DNA of 64,000 nt from positions 169,926 to 233,925 of the forward strand of contig NZ_FXYF01000008.1 of the NCBI RefSeq assembly GCF_900184945.1, read 5' to 3'. Within the stretch, counting starts at the first letter, position 1. Each line of letters opens with the position of its first letter. The stretch comes from Antarctobacter aquimaris. Lineage in GTDB: Bacteria > Pseudomonadota > Alphaproteobacteria > Rhodobacterales > Rhodobacteraceae. The notes beneath the pieces are model-generated. The model saw only the letters and a list, made by a program, of their open reading frames with translations, made no database searches and was not told the origin of the DNA. Of this stretch, positions 10,125 through 19,681 are shown piece by piece. The position numbers and the translations under genes were made by a program.

Positions 10125-10709
10125 TCAGAAGCGGAAGGTCGCCCGCAGCGAATAGGTCTGCGCATCCGCGTCGACGCCCGTGCCGCCGATGTCGTCAAAG
10201 CTGTGCGCGAGCGCCTCGCCACCAATCGTGAAGCGGTCGTTGACCTTGTATTCCATGCCGACGCCGCCGACCGGGCCGGTCGCATCGCCCAGCGAGGTGT
10301 CGATCCGCGCCGCGCCGGCGGTGCCGTAGATCAGCGTGCGGCCCGCGTCATAGCCCGCGCGCAGCTTCAGCCGGGTCACGTTGTCCACGTCGACGCCGCC
10401 GATCGTGAAGTCGTTGCCGGCCTGGTATTCGAGTTCGCCACCCACCACGAGGCGGCCAAAGTCGTAGTCATAGCCGCCGTAGAGGCCATAGACGCCACCG
10501 CTTTGCACGGCGTTGCCCGCCTGGGCGTTCAGGTTGCCAAAGCTGAGACCGACATAGGGGCCGGTCCAGTCGCCGGTGACGGGCTGCGCGACCGGCACCA
10601 CCGGCGCCATCGGAGCCGGCTCGACCGGTGTCGCTTCGTAGTTGCCGGCAAAGGCGGGTGCGGCGCCGAGGCCCGCGATGGCGATCAGGGAAAGAATGCT
10701 CGTTTTCAT
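10125..10709 (-). CDS. Outer-membrane beta-barrel protein (Opa/OmpA-like porin fold)
   Basis: This 194-residue protein has a clear signal peptide (MKTSILSLIAIAGLGAAPAFA), a short proline-rich segment (VEPAPMAPVVPVAQP) and then an eight-stranded small-barrel pattern. The barrel starts with TGPYVGLSFGNLNAQ and ends on the terminal aromatic residue of YSLRATFRF, as expected for recognition by the BAM complex. AAGGAGA lies upstream of the chosen ATG; an in-frame extension of 20 codons is possible but lacks a signal sequence start. The role is probably structural or adhesive. It is divergent from typA. Confidence 0.85.
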   Translation of the reverse strand: MKTSILSLIAIAGLGAAPAFAGNYEATPVEPAPMAPVVPVAQPVTGDWTGPYVGLSFGNLNAQAGNAVQSGGVYGLYGGYDYDFGRLVVGGELEYQAGNDFTIGGVDVDNVTRLKLRAGYDAGRTLIYGTAGAARIDTSLGDATGPVGGVGMEYKVNDRFTIGGEALAHSFDDIGGTGVDADAQTYSLRATFRF

Positions 10710-11023
10710 GACTGTCTCCTTGTCGTGACGGTCCCGCGCGCCGATTGGCGTCGCGGTTCTGAGCCGCATGTGGCGACCCGTGACAGGGTTTCAACGGGCC
10801 AGCACGCCGCAGGTTCCCCCTGCCCGCCCCTTCCGCAACGGCAGCGGCCAAAGCCTGCTGATCGTCCCTGCCCGACCGGCCATAAGCCGCCGGTTCCCGC
10901 CGCACCTCGCTTTGTCGTGATGCGTCCCGGCCTTGCAACGATGGCCGATGCGGTACATTTGCGCTGGTCTTTTGAGCCGGTCCCGGCTAGGTCCGCGCCA
11001 ACTCCGATCAAAGGAAACATTCC
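10710..11023. other. Divergent intergenic region, barrel protein / typA
   Basis: This stretch of 314 bases should carry both promoters. AAAGGAAAC just before the typA ATG is its ribosome site. I see no confident -35/-10 pair and no small gene. Confidence 0.5.
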
Positions 11024-12844
11024 ATGGATTTGCGCAACGTCGCGATCATCGCTCACGTTGACCACGGCAAGACGACGCTGGTGGACGAACTGCTGAAACA
11101 ATCCGGTGCCTTCCGCGCCAACCAGGCCGTGGCGGAACGCGCCATGGACTCCAACGACCTCGAGCGCGAACGCGGGATCACCATCCTGGCCAAGTGTACC
11201 TCGGTCGAATGGAAGGGCACGCGGATCAACATCGTCGACACCCCCGGCCACGCCGATTTCGGCGCCGAGGTGGAGCGCATCCTGTCGATGGTCGACGGGG
11301 TCGTGCTGCTGGTGGACGCCGCCGAAGGACCGATGCCACAGACCAAATTCGTGACCTCTAAGGCGCTGGCGCTGGGCCTGCGCCCGATCGTCGTGCTGAA
11401 CAAGGTCGACAAGCCCGACGCCGAGCCGGACCGCGCCCTGAACGAGGTCTTTGACCTGTTCTCGGCACTCGAGGCGGACGACGACCAGCTGGATTTTCCG
11501 CATCTCTACGCCTCCGGCCGCTCGGGCTGGTGCGACGCCGAGCTGGACGGCCCGCGCAAGAACCTCGACGCACTGTTCAAGCTGATCATCAACCACGTCC
11601 CGCGCCCGAAGCAGATCAAGCACATCAACGAGGATTTCCGGATGCTGGCGACGACGCTGGGCGCCGATCCCTTTGTCGGGCGCATCCTGACCGGCCGGGT
11701 GGAATCCGGCCACGTCAAGGTGGGCCAGACGGTGCAGGCGATCAGCCGCATCGGCCAGAAGATCGAACAATTCCGCCTGACCAAGATCACCGCCTTCCGC
11801 GGGCTGGCGCCCCAGGACATCGAAGAGGCGCAGGCCGGCGACATCGTCAGCCTGGCCGGCATGTCCAAGGCGACCGTGGCCGACACCATCTGCGCGCTGG
11901 CCGTCGACACCCCGATCGAGGCGCAGCCGATCGACCCGCCGACCATCACCGTCACCTTCGGCATCAACGACAGCCCGCTGGCGGGCCGCGACGGAAAGAA
12001 GGTCCAGAGCCGGGTGATCCGCGACCGCCTGTACAAGGAGGCCGAAAGCAACGTCGCCATCCGCATCAAGGACACCCCCGGCGGCGATGCCTTCGAGGTC
12101 TCCGGCCGCGGCGAACTGCAGATGGGCGTGCTGATCGAGAACATGCGCCGCGAGGGGTTCGAGCTGTCGATCTCGCGCCCGCAGGTGATCATGAAGGAAG
12201 ACGAGAACGGCAAGATGCTGGAGCCCATCGAGGAAGCCACCATCGACGTCGACGACGATTATTCCGGCGCGGTCATCGAAAAGCTGACCGGCGTGCGCAA
12301 GGGCGAGCTGGTGGACATGCGCCCCTCGGGCGCGGGCAAGACGCGGATCATCGCGCATGTGCCGTCGCGCGGGCTGATCGGCTACCACGGCGAATTCCTG
12401 ACCGACACCCGTGGCACCGGCGTGCTGAACCGCGTGTTCCACGGCTGGGCGCCGCACAAGGGGCCGATCCCGGGCCGCCGTGCCGGCGTGCTGATCTCGA
12501 TGGAGGACGGCGAAGCGGTGGCCTACGCGTTGTGGAACCTCGAAGAGCGTGGCAAGATGTTCGTCGAACCGCAGGAAAAGGTCTACCAGGGCATGATCAT
12601 CGGCGAGCATTCGCGCGACAATGACCTTGAAGTGAACCCGCTCAAGGGCAAGAAGCTGACCAACGTACGCGCCTCCGGCACGGACGAGGCGGTGCGCCTG
12701 ACGCCGATCTCGCGCATGACGCTGGAACAGGCCATCGCCTACATCAACGACGACGAACTGGTCGAGGTCACGCCCAACGCGATCCGGCTGCGCAAGCGCT
12801 ATCTCGACCCGCACGAGCGCAAGCGCATGTCGCGCGCGGGCTGA
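11024..12844 (+). CDS. typA: Ribosome-binding GTPase TypA/BipA
   Basis: This 606-residue translational GTPase is of typical BipA length. The P-loop AHVDHGKTT lies at residues 10-18. The switch I region is [11 protein letters not shown], the G3 motif is DTPGHADF and the G4 motif is NKVDKPDA. The EF-G-like domains and BipA-specific C-terminal domain ([18 protein letters not shown]) follow. It binds the 70S ribosome and supports subunit assembly and stress adaptation. The start has AAAGGAAAC eight bases upstream. The downstream HExxH protein gene begins 7 bases after the stop and may be translationally coupled. Confidence 0.98.
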   Translation: MDLRNVAIIAHVDHGKTTLVDELLKQSGAFRANQAVAERAMDSNDLERERGITILAKCTSVEWKGTRINIVDTPGHADFGAEVERILSMVDGVVLLVDAAEGPMPQTKFVTSKALALGLRPIVVLNKVDKPDAEPDRALNEVFDLFSALEADDDQLDFPHLYASGRSGWCDAELDGPRKNLDALFKLIINHVPRPKQIKHINEDFRMLATTLGADPFVGRILTGRVESGHVKVGQTVQAISRIGQKIEQFRLTKITAFRGLAPQDIEEAQAGDIVSLAGMSKATVADTICALAVDTPIEAQPIDPPTITVTFGINDSPLAGRDGKKVQSRVIRDRLYKEAESNVAIRIKDTPGGDAFEVSGRGELQMGVLIENMRREGFELSISRPQVIMKEDENGKMLEPIEEATIDVDDDYSGAVIEKLTGVRKGELVDMRPSGAGKTRIIAHVPSRGLIGYHGEFLTDTRGTGVLNRVFHGWAPHKGPIPGRRAGVLISMEDGEAVAYALWNLEERGKMFVEPQEKVYQGMIIGEHSRDNDLEVNPLKGKKLTNVRASGTDEAVRLTPISRMTLEQAIAYINDDELVEVTPNAIRLRKRYLDPHERKRMSRAG

Positions 12845-12851
12845 GCCCGGC

Positions 12852-13541
12852 TTGGCGCGGCGTCCGGGCCTCACGGGGGTGACGGCGGGGCTGGTTCTCG
12901 CCGCCCTGTGGTGGGGGCCGGGCACCGCGCAACACCCCTGCGACAACGGCCTGGTCACCGTCCGCAGTGAATATCCCAACCTGGTCGGACAGGTCTGCGA
13001 CGCCGCCGACCGCGCGTTCGACATCTTCGCCGACTGTGGCGCGGGTCTGCCGGACACCGTGGTGGTTCGGACGGAACAAGAGATCCTGGGCAATTGCCTG
13101 GGCCTGTTTCACTGTGGCAAGGTGATCGTCGAAGTGCTGACGCCCGAGGCGATCCGCGACACGGTGGAACCTGACGGGCTCTATGGGCACATCGCGCCGG
13201 ACGAGATGTTCGAAAGCATCGTGATCCACGAACTCACCCACGCGCTATATGACGGCACCCCCTGCACCGCCGAGTTCACCGAGTGTTTCGTGACCAGCGA
13301 GTATCTCGCTTACGCGCTTCAGTTCGAGGCGCTTTCCCAGGAGGCCCGGGCGCCCTGGCTGGAACAGTTCGACCCGCAGGTCCCCGTCAGCCGCGACGCG
13401 ATCTCCCTGGGAATGCTGATGCTCAGGAACGACGATTTCGCCCTCAGTGCCTGGGCCCATCTGACCCAGCGCGAGGACCGCTGCGACTGGATCAATGGCA
13501 TTCTCGACGGCGATATCGTCTTTACCCGTCCGCAATACTGA
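12852..13541 (+). CDS. Putative secreted zinc-metallopeptidase-like protein (HExxH)
   Basis: The protein has 229 residues when started at a TTG 7 bases after typA. This start gives a good signal peptide (MARRPGLTGVTAGLVLAALWW... GTAQ); a GTG ten codons later would shorten it. The mature part contains IVIHELTHALYDG, a zinc-peptidase HExxH motif, and about eight cysteines (for example HPCDNG, NCLGLFHCGK, PCTAEFTECF), suggesting disulphides in the periplasm. I do not recognise a named family. Proteolytic activity is an inference from the motif alone. A strong hairpin follows the stop. Confidence 0.75.
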   Translation: MARRPGLTGVTAGLVLAALWWGPGTAQHPCDNGLVTVRSEYPNLVGQVCDAADRAFDIFADCGAGLPDTVVVRTEQEILGNCLGLFHCGKVIVEVLTPEAIRDTVEPDGLYGHIAPDEMFESIVIHELTHALYDGTPCTAEFTECFVTSEYLAYALQFEALSQEARAPWLEQFDPQVPVSRDAISLGMLMLRNDDFALSAWAHLTQREDRCDWINGILDGDIVFTRPQY

Positions 13542-13570
13542 CAGTGCAAAGCCGGACCGGCGACAATGAA

Positions 13571-13601
13571 AAAGGCGCGGGGTGGCAGTCCCCGCGCCTT
13601 T
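13571..13601. terminator. Bidirectional terminator between convergent genes
   Basis: A perfect 12-pair stem (AAAGGCGCGGGG / CCCCGCGCCTTT) with a 7-base loop has A-rich and T-rich flanks on either side. It can therefore end transcription in both directions. Confidence 0.85.
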
Positions 13602-13620
13602 CTGGTTCTTGGTCAGCAGA

Positions 13621-13890
13621 TCAGTGCTTGCAGGCGGCCTTGCGGGCGACGTAGTAGCCCTCCTTGTCGAGGTGCTTGTCCTCCTTGTAGACGGCCGGGT
13701 AGTAGACCTTGACCATCTGGCCATTCTTCCATTCCCACTCGGTATGGGCGGCCATGATCAGCGTCTGCGAGTACTTGTACTTGGCAGGGACCCAAACCTT
13801 GTCGTAGCAGGCCACCACTTGGCTTTCCCACGCAAATGCGGGTGCCGCGATGGCGGTTGCAAGGATTGCGCCAGCAAGAATCTTTTTCAT
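13621..13890 (-). CDS. Small secreted protein of unknown function
   Basis: This 89-residue protein has a signal peptide (MKKILAGAILATAIAAPAFA) and a mature part of about 69 residues rich in Tyr, Lys and Trp (VWVPAKYKYSQTL, TEWEWKNGQMVKVYYP). Two cysteines (VACYDK, AACKH) could form one disulphide. GGGAGAA lies upstream of the ATG. I do not recognise the family. It is preceded by an unusually AT-rich 350-base intergenic region and followed by a strong terminator, so it is probably a single-gene transcript. Confidence 0.8.
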   Translation of the reverse strand: MKKILAGAILATAIAAPAFAWESQVVACYDKVWVPAKYKYSQTLIMAAHTEWEWKNGQMVKVYYPAVYKEDKHLDKEGYYVARKAACKH

Positions 13891-14239
13891 GATTTTCTCC
13901 CAAGAAATTGAAGGTACTTGAACTTTAGCCAACAAAGTCCGGGCGGCGCGACAGGAATTCCTGACTTGTTGGGGCAAATTTCGGCTAACTCCCCATTTTC
14001 CTGCTGGATTCGCAGATTCTGTGGTGGAGGTGCCATAGTTTTGCAACGGTCCAGCACGAAGATGAACCGACCGTATTTTCGTATTCGGAAACTATTCCTG
14101 ACAACGGAAATTCTGACTGCAAAGTTCGAGATCGCACGCAACTTCGCACGAATCAGTCTGCGGAAAAAGACGGCCTTTCCGGTCCGGCAGGAGCTTGCCC
14201 AAACGTCCGGAATGGCGGGCGAAAAGATGCCGAAGGTGA
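13891..14239. other. AT-rich intergenic region upstream of the small secreted protein
   Basis: This 349-base stretch has lower GC than its neighbours and contains a short palindrome AGGAATTCCT near 13961-13970. No credible coding sequence fits. It should contain the promoter for the gene ending at 13621 and could hide a small RNA, but nothing specific is visible. Confidence 0.4.
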
Positions 14240-14701
14240 TCAGCTTTCCGGCCGAACCGCATCGCCCGGCGAAATCCCGCCGCCGTCAACCACGGTGCAA
14301 CACCAGCCGCCATGACCGCGCATCGCGGTATAGCCGCCCGGTCCCATCAGCGTCTCCATCCGCGAACAGGGCGCGCAGGGGCCGGTGATGCGCAGCCGCA
14401 CCTCGCCGATCCGCAGGTCGACCTCGCGCAGCGCCGCCAGGTTGATGCCGGAAATGACAAGGTTGCGGCGCAGGTCCGCGGCGGTGATCCAGTCCGCGCC
14501 GGACAGCGCGGCGATCACCGGCAGGTGTTCGGCCTGGATCAGCGTCACGGCCCGCTTGCCGCTGCGGCCATGATCGCCGGTCAGACCCTCGGCCGTGATC
14601 TCGGCCCGGTCGACCGACACCAACGGCGCCAGGCGCGCTGGCCGCAGACCGATCCAGTCGAGCCGCCCCGGCCCCGCAAAGGACCGCAGCAGCTCGGCCA
14701 T
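14240..14701 (-). CDS. MOSC domain protein
   Basis: This 153-residue protein is essentially one MOSC domain, the sulphur-carrier domain found in molybdenum-cofactor sulphurases and YiiM/YuaD-like proteins. Typical elements are the N-terminal GLTGDHG stretch, RRNLVISGINL, and the conserved cysteine in GPCAPCSRME, which would carry the sulphur or interact with the pterin. The ATG is 5 bases after the stop of the DUF1330 gene, so it is the last gene of an alaS-DUF1330-MOSC run. The substrate is unknown; detoxification of N-hydroxylated compounds is known for relatives. Confidence 0.85.
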   Translation of the reverse strand: MAELLRSFAGPGRLDWIGLRPARLAPLVSVDRAEITAEGLTGDHGRSGKRAVTLIQAEHLPVIAALSGADWITAADLRRNLVISGINLAALREVDLRIGEVRLRITGPCAPCSRMETLMGPGGYTAMRGHGGWCCTVVDGGGISPGDAVRPES

Positions 14702-14706
14702 CGGGA

Positions 14707-14994
14707 TCACTCGGTGATCTCGACCACCAGCAGTTCGCGCTCGGAGGCGCCGCGCGCATGGCTCAGTGCCGCCTGGTAGGCGTCCGAATTGTAACACTCC
14801 ACCGCCGCCTCGACCGAGGGAAAGCGCGCGACCACGTTGCGCGGCCGTTCCTTGCCTTCGAGCTGCACGAAGCGCCCGCCGCGGGCGATGAAGGTGCCGC
14901 CATGCGCGGCGATGGCCGGGCCGGCCAATTGAGCATACTTGCCATAGGCCTCGGCGTCGGTGACGGTGACGTGGGCGATCCAGAGTGCGGGCAT
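14707..14994 (-). CDS. DUF1330 family protein
   Basis: This 95-residue protein has the small ferredoxin-like (dimeric alpha/beta barrel) pattern of DUF1330: ALWIAHVTVTDAEAYGKY at the start, FIARGGRFVQLEGKERP in the middle, and RFPSVEAAVECYNSDAYQAA near the end. The biochemical role is unknown. The ATG lies 1 base after the alaS stop and the stop is 5 bases before the MOSC gene, so all three are co-transcribed and probably coupled in translation. Confidence 0.88.
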   Translation of the reverse strand: MPALWIAHVTVTDAEAYGKYAQLAGPAIAAHGGTFIARGGRFVQLEGKERPRNVVARFPSVEAAVECYNSDAYQAALSHARGASERELLVVEITE

Positions 14995-14995
14995 G

Positions 14996-17674
14996 TCAGT
15001 GTCCTCCAATGACGGCTTCGGCGGCCTTGATGGCGGCTTCTGCATTGTCGACAGACGCGCCGCCGCCCTGCGCCATGTCGGGACGGCCACCGCCACCCTT
15101 GCCCCCCAGTTCGGCGACCGCGGCCTTGACCAGGTCCACCGCCGACAGCGTGTCTTTCAGATCGTCGGTCACGCCGGCAGCTACCGCCGCCTTGCCGCCC
15201 GCATCCGCGATCAGCAGTACCGCGCCCGAGCCGATCCGCCCCTTGTGGTCGTCGATCAGCGGCGGCAGATCCTTGCCGGTCACGCCGGTCAGCACCTGGG
15301 CCAGGAACTTCACGCCGTTGATCTCGCGCGTGTCGGCACCGCCGCCCTTGCCCGCGCCGCCGGCCATGGCCAGCTCGCGGCGCAGCTGCGCGACCTCGGA
15401 TTCCAGCCGCTTGCGCTCGTCCAGCAGTGCGCGCACCCGGGCGGACACGTCCTGCACCCCGGTCTTGAGCACGCCGGCCACTTCGGACAGCCGCTGATCC
15501 TGAAGGCTCAGGTGCTCCAGCGCCGCCGCGCCGGTCAGCGCCTCGATCCGGCGCACGCCCGCGCTGGATGCGCTGTCGCCCAGCATGACAAACAGCCCGA
15601 TGTCGCCGGTCTGGCTGACATGGGTGCCGCCGCACAGCTCGATCGACCAGGTCTGGCCGTCGGTCCCCTTGCCCGAGCCATGCTTGATCCCCATCGAGAC
15701 CACGCGCACCTCGTCGCCGTATTTCTCACCGAACAGGGCCTGGGCGCCGATGGCGCGGGCGTCGTCCGGCGTCATGATCCGCGTGCTCACCGGCGCGTTC
15801 TGGCGGATGAAGGCGTTCACCTCGCGCTCGACCCGCGTCAACTCATCGGACGACAGCGCGTGGCCGTGGCTGAAGTCGAACCGCAGCCGGTCCGGCGCAT
15901 TGAGCGAACCGCGCTGCGCCACATGATCGCCAAGCGCCTCGCGCAGCGCCTCGTGCAGCAGGTGGGTGGCCGAGTGATTGGCCCGGATCGCCGACCGGCG
16001 CCCGTGATCCACCTCCAGTTGCAGCGCGTCCCCCTTGCGCAGGGTGCCGCGGTCCACCTTGACGTTGTGCGCATAGACCCTGCCGCCGGCCATCTTCTGC
16101 GTGTCGGTGACGGTGGCGCTCTCGTCCTCGTTCTCGAGACGGCGCAGCCAGCCGGTGTCGCCCACCTGGCCGCCGGCCTCGGCGTAGAACGGCGTCTGGT
16201 TCAGCACGACCCAGCCGGTCTGGCCCGCGGCCAGGCTGTCGACCAGCGCGCCAACGGCGACCAGCGCCAACACCTGGCCTTCGGCGGTCTCGGTGTCATA
16301 GCCCAGGAAATCGGTTGCGCCATGCTTGTCGGCGATGTCGAACCAGACGGTCGCATCCGCCGCCTCGCCCGACCCGGACCAGGCGGCGCGCGCCCGCGCC
16401 TTCTGCTCCGCCATGGCGGCGTTGAAGCCGTCCACGTCCACCGCGCGGCTCTTTTCGCGCAACGCGTCCTGCGTCAGGTCCAGCGGGAAACCAAAGGTGT
16501 CATACAGCTTGAAGGCTGCCGCGCCCGGCAGCGGCGCATCCTCGGGCAGGCCGGCCAGTTCCTCGTCCAGCAGCTTCAGCCCGCGGTCCAGCGTCGCCTT
16601 GAAACGCGTCTCTTCCGAGCGCAGCGTCTCCTCGATCAGCGCCTTGGCGCGGCTGAGTTCCGGGTAGGCCTGCCCCATCTGGCGCACCAGCGCGGGCACC
16701 AGCCGGTGCATCAGCGGATCCTGCGCGCCCAGCAGGTGGGCATGGCGCATGGCGCGGCGCATGATCCGGCGCAACACGTAGCCGCGCCCGTCATTGGAGG
16801 GCATGACGCCATCGGCGATCAGGAAGGAGGTCGACCGCAGGTGGTCCGCGATCACCCGGTGGTGCATCTTGCCCGGACCGTCCGGGTCGACGCTGGTGGC
16901 GTCGGCGCTGGCCTCGATCAGGCTGCGCATCAGGTCGGTGTCGTAGTTGTCATGTTTGCCCTGCAACAGCGCGCCGATCCGCTCCAGCCCCATGCCAGTG
17001 TCGATCGACTGCATGTCGAGCGCCTTCATCGAGCCGTCCTCGAACTGCTCGTTCTGCATGAAGACGACGTTCCAGATCTCGATGAACCGGTCGCCATCTT
17101 CCTCGGGCGATCCGGGCGGACCGCCCCAGATGTGGTCGCCGTGGTCGTAGAAGATCTCGGTGCAGGGACCGCAGGGGCCGGTCGGGCCCATCTGCCAGAA
17201 GTTGTCCGAGGTGGCGATGCGGATGATCCGGTCCTCCGGCACGCCGACCTTCTTCCAGATCTCGAAGGCCTCGTCGTCGGTGTGGTAGATCGTCGTCATC
17301 AGCCTCTTGGGGTCGATTCCGAATTCCCTGGTCACCAGTTCCCAGGCAAAGGGGATCGCTTCTTTCTTGAAATAGTCGCCAAAGGAGAAATTCCCCAGCA
17401 TTTCAAAGAAGGTGTGGTGGCGCGCGGTATAGCCGACGTTGTCGAGGTCGTTGTGCTTGCCGCCCGCGCGGACGCATTTCTGCGAGGTCGTCGCTCGCAC
17501 GTAATCGCGCCGTTCGACCCCGGTGAACAGGTTCTTGAACTGCACCATCCCCGAGTTGACGAACATCAGCGTCGGGTCGTTGCGCGGCACCAGCGGCGAG
17601 GAGGCCACCACCTGGTGTCCCTGCTTTTCGAAATAGGTGAGAAAGGTCGAGCGGATGTCGTTCAGGCTTGCCAT
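14996..17674 (-). CDS. alaS: Alanyl-tRNA synthetase
   Basis: This 892-residue protein has the full AlaRS layout. The class II catalytic domain runs from [15 protein letters not shown] through [13 protein letters not shown] and GAGPCG-type motifs. The editing domain carries the zinc ligands [11 protein letters not shown] (HxxxH) and [11 protein letters not shown] (CxxxH). The C-Ala domain with a coiled coil and a glycine-rich end follows. It charges tRNA-Ala in the cytoplasm. The ATG of MASLND is supported by homology to the usual N-terminus. It lies downstream of recA on the same strand, with a hairpin between them. Confidence 0.98.
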   Translation of the reverse strand: MASLNDIRSTFLTYFEKQGHQVVASSPLVPRNDPTLMFVNSGMVQFKNLFTGVERRDYVRATTSQKCVRAGGKHNDLDNVGYTARHHTFFEMLGNFSFGDYFKKEAIPFAWELVTREFGIDPKRLMTTIYHTDDEAFEIWKKVGVPEDRIIRIATSDNFWQMGPTGPCGPCTEIFYDHGDHIWGGPPGSPEEDGDRFIEIWNVVFMQNEQFEDGSMKALDMQSIDTGMGLERIGALLQGKHDNYDTDLMRSLIEASADATSVDPDGPGKMHHRVIADHLRSTSFLIADGVMPSNDGRGYVLRRIMRRAMRHAHLLGAQDPLMHRLVPALVRQMGQAYPELSRAKALIEETLRSEETRFKATLDRGLKLLDEELAGLPEDAPLPGAAAFKLYDTFGFPLDLTQDALREKSRAVDVDGFNAAMAEQKARARAAWSGSGEAADATVWFDIADKHGATDFLGYDTETAEGQVLALVAVGALVDSLAAGQTGWVVLNQTPFYAEAGGQVGDTGWLRRLENEDESATVTDTQKMAGGRVYAHNVKVDRGTLRKGDALQLEVDHGRRSAIRANHSATHLLHEALREALGDHVAQRGSLNAPDRLRFDFSHGHALSSDELTRVEREVNAFIRQNAPVSTRIMTPDDARAIGAQALFGEKYGDEVRVVSMGIKHGSGKGTDGQTWSIELCGGTHVSQTGDIGLFVMLGDSASSAGVRRIEALTGAAALEHLSLQDQRLSEVAGVLKTGVQDVSARVRALLDERKRLESEVAQLRRELAMAGGAGKGGGADTREINGVKFLAQVLTGVTGKDLPPLIDDHKGRIGSGAVLLIADAGGKAAVAAGVTDDLKDTLSAVDLVKAAVAELGGKGGGGRPDMAQGGGASVDNAEAAIKAAEAVIGGH

Positions 17675-17803
17675 GTCGGGCCTCTTCGCGGGCGAATGAT
17701 CGGGGCAGATGTATCCGCGCCGCCCGCCGGTGTCCACAGGTCCGCACCATCGCAAGGGCCAGAAGGCACGGCAATTTCCGCCGCCCGGCCCCGGATGCAG
17801 AAA

Positions 17804-17823
17804 GGGCGCCCGTGGGGCGCCCC
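17804..17823 (-). terminator. Terminator hairpin after recA
   Basis: GGGCGCCC is repeated in inverted form (an 8-pair stem with a short loop) and is followed on the minus strand by TTTCTGC. It sits 24 bases after the recA stop and about 130 bases before alaS. Confidence 0.7.
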
Positions 17824-17846
17824 GTGTCCGTGCCGTGAGGCGCGGC

Positions 17847-18920
17847 TCAGTCTTCGCTGACGACCGGGTCGTTCTCGTCGTAGGGCATGTCGAATTCCAG
17901 CCCGTGGGCGGCGCGGATCTTGTCCTCGATCTCGAGCGCGACGCGGGTGTTCTCGCGCAGGTAGGTCTTGGCGTTCTCGCGCCCCTGGCCGATCCGCTCG
18001 TCGCCGTAGCTGAACCAGGCGCCGGACTTGTCGACCACACCGGCCTTGACGCCCAGGTCGAGCAGTTCGCCCATCTTGGAAATGCCCTCGCCGTACATGA
18101 TGTCGAATTCGACCTGCTTGAATGGCGGCGCCACCTTGTTCTTGACCACCTTGACGCGGGTGGCGTTTCCGACCACCTCGTCGCGGTCCTTGATCGCGCC
18201 GATGCGGCGGATGTCGAGCCGGACAGAGCTGTAGAATTTCAGCGCGTTGCCGCCTGTCGTCGTCTCGGGCGAGCCGAACATGACGCCGATCTTCATCCGG
18301 ATCTGGTTGATGAAGATCACCATGCAATTGGATCGGCTGATCGAGCCGGTCAGCTTGCGCATGGCCTGACTCATCAGGCGGGCATGCACGCCGACGCTGC
18401 TGTCGCCCATGTCGCCCTCGAGTTCCGACTTGGGGGTCAGCGCGGCCACGGAGTCCACGACCACCATGCTGACCGCACCGGAGCGCACCAGCGTGTCGGT
18501 GATTTCGAGCGCCTGTTCACCGGTGTCGGGCTGCGAGATCAGCAGTTCGTCGAGATTGACGCCCAGTTTGCGCGCGTATTGCGGGTCCAGCGCGTGTTCG
18601 GCGTCGACAAAGGCGCAGACGCCGCCCTTTTTCTGCTCTTCGGCGATGCAGTGCAGGGTCAGCGTGGTCTTGCCCGACGATTCGGGCCCGTAGATCTCGA
18701 TGATCCGCCCTTTCGGCAGACCGCCGATCCCCAGTGCGATGTCGAGGCCCAGAGAGCCGGTCGAGGTTGACTCGATGTCCTTGATCGGGTTGTCACCGCC
18801 AAGCTTCATGATCGAGCCCTTGCCGAACTGCCGTTCGATCTGGGCCAGCGCGCTGTCGAGCGCCTTTTGTTTCTCGGCCTTGCGCTTGTCGTCCATGCTC
18901 AGAAGGTCTGCCGTTGCCAT
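17847..18920 (-). CDS. recA: Recombinase RecA
   Basis: This 357-residue RecA has its Walker A motif GPESSGKTT at residues 78-86. The Walker B region is [11 protein letters not shown] and the L2 DNA-binding region is [12 protein letters not shown]. The acidic C-terminus ([10 protein letters not shown]) tunes DNA binding. It forms filaments on single-stranded DNA for recombination and triggers LexA self-cleavage. AAGGA precedes the ATG. A GTTC-N7-GTTC SOS box lies 52 bases upstream, indicating LexA control. The length and start match other alphaproteobacterial RecA proteins. Confidence 0.99.
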   Translation of the reverse strand: MATADLLSMDDKRKAEKQKALDSALAQIERQFGKGSIMKLGGDNPIKDIESTSTGSLGLDIALGIGGLPKGRIIEIYGPESSGKTTLTLHCIAEEQKKGGVCAFVDAEHALDPQYARKLGVNLDELLISQPDTGEQALEITDTLVRSGAVSMVVVDSVAALTPKSELEGDMGDSSVGVHARLMSQAMRKLTGSISRSNCMVIFINQIRMKIGVMFGSPETTTGGNALKFYSSVRLDIRRIGAIKDRDEVVGNATRVKVVKNKVAPPFKQVEFDIMYGEGISKMGELLDLGVKAGVVDKSGAWFSYGDERIGQGRENAKTYLRENTRVALEIEDKIRAAHGLEFDMPYDENDPVVSED

Positions 18921-18971
18921 GCGTTCGTGTCCTTATTCCATATGCCGGGGGGCGCGGCAATCGCTGCTTTT

Positions 18972-18986
18972 GTTCACCTCTTGTTC
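18972..18986 (-). promoter_or_regulatory. LexA binding site (SOS box) of recA
   Basis: GTTC-ACCTCTT-GTTC is an exact match to the GTTC-N7-GTTC (reverse GAAC-N7-GAAC) LexA motif described for Rhodobacter and other alphaproteobacteria. It lies 52 bases upstream of recA. Confidence 0.85.
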
Positions 18987-19089
18987 CGAACTGTATCGGA
19001 TCAAACCGTGAACAATTCAAGTCAAATCTTTCCCTTCCCACTCTGCCGAAGGATGGTTAAGGCAAGGTTACCAAAACCGGGGGCAAGGA

Positions 19090-19680
19090 ATGTTGGTGTT
19101 CTGGAAAGCGCGGCTGGTCATGCTCGCGGTGCCCAAGACGGGCACCTCGGCCTATGCGCGGGCGCTGGCGCCCTTCGCTTCGATGGTGGTGTCCGATCCG
19201 CCGGAACTGAAACACGCGCCGGTCTACCGCTACAACCGTTTCTTTCGCCCGATGTTCGACAAGATGGGCGGCGAGATGGAGTTGCTGGCGGTGATCCGGG
19301 AACCCGTCGACTGGCTGGGATCCTGGTATCGCTACCGCCAGCGCGATTTCCTGGACGGCAAGCCCACATCGACCCGCGATATGAGCTTCGACGATTTCTG
19401 CATGGCCTATGCGCAGGAGGACCGGCCGCCCTTTGCCAATGTCGGCAGCCAGGCGAAATTCGTCGAGCCGCGGCCGAACGGGACCGCAGTGAGCCATCTG
19501 TTCCGTTACGAGAACCAGTCCGGGCTGATCGGCTTTCTCGAAGACCGGCTCCAGGTGCGCATCGACCTGCCGCGCGAAAACGTCTCGCCCAGTGCGCAGA
19601 CCACCCTGTCCGCCTCCACGCTGGCGCGGCTGCACGAGACCTGCGCCGAGGATTTCGAGGTCTGGGAGCGCGCGCGCTGA
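19090..19680 (+). CDS. Sulfotransferase-like protein
   Basis: This 196-residue protein has the two cofactor-binding signatures of PAPS-dependent sulfotransferases. The 5'-phosphosulphate loop is LAVPKTGTSAYARAL near residues 12-26. The 3'-phosphate motif is VIREPVDWLGSWYRYRQR around residues 68-85. It is shorter than typical sulfotransferases and lacks a membrane anchor. The acceptor is unknown. The start follows AAGGA. It is divergent from recA and converges with cckA with a 1-base gap. A TTAA-N7-TTAC motif 19 bases before the start resembles a CtrA site, but weakly. Confidence 0.78.
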   Translation: MLVFWKARLVMLAVPKTGTSAYARALAPFASMVVSDPPELKHAPVYRYNRFFRPMFDKMGGEMELLAVIREPVDWLGSWYRYRQRDFLDGKPTSTRDMSFDDFCMAYAQEDRPPFANVGSQAKFVEPRPNGTAVSHLFRYENQSGLIGFLEDRLQVRIDLPRENVSPSAQTTLSASTLARLHETCAEDFEVWERAR

Positions 19681-19681
19681 G

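Noticed and set aside
10706..13093. 795-codon minus-strand open frame opposite typA
   Set aside because: Shadow of typA, with low-complexity composition and no recognisable domain.
19057..19071. CtrA site before the sulfotransferase-like gene (TTAA-N7-TTAC)
   Set aside because: One mismatch, and it lies too close to the start codon (19 bases) for a typical activating site, so it was noted only in the gene entry.
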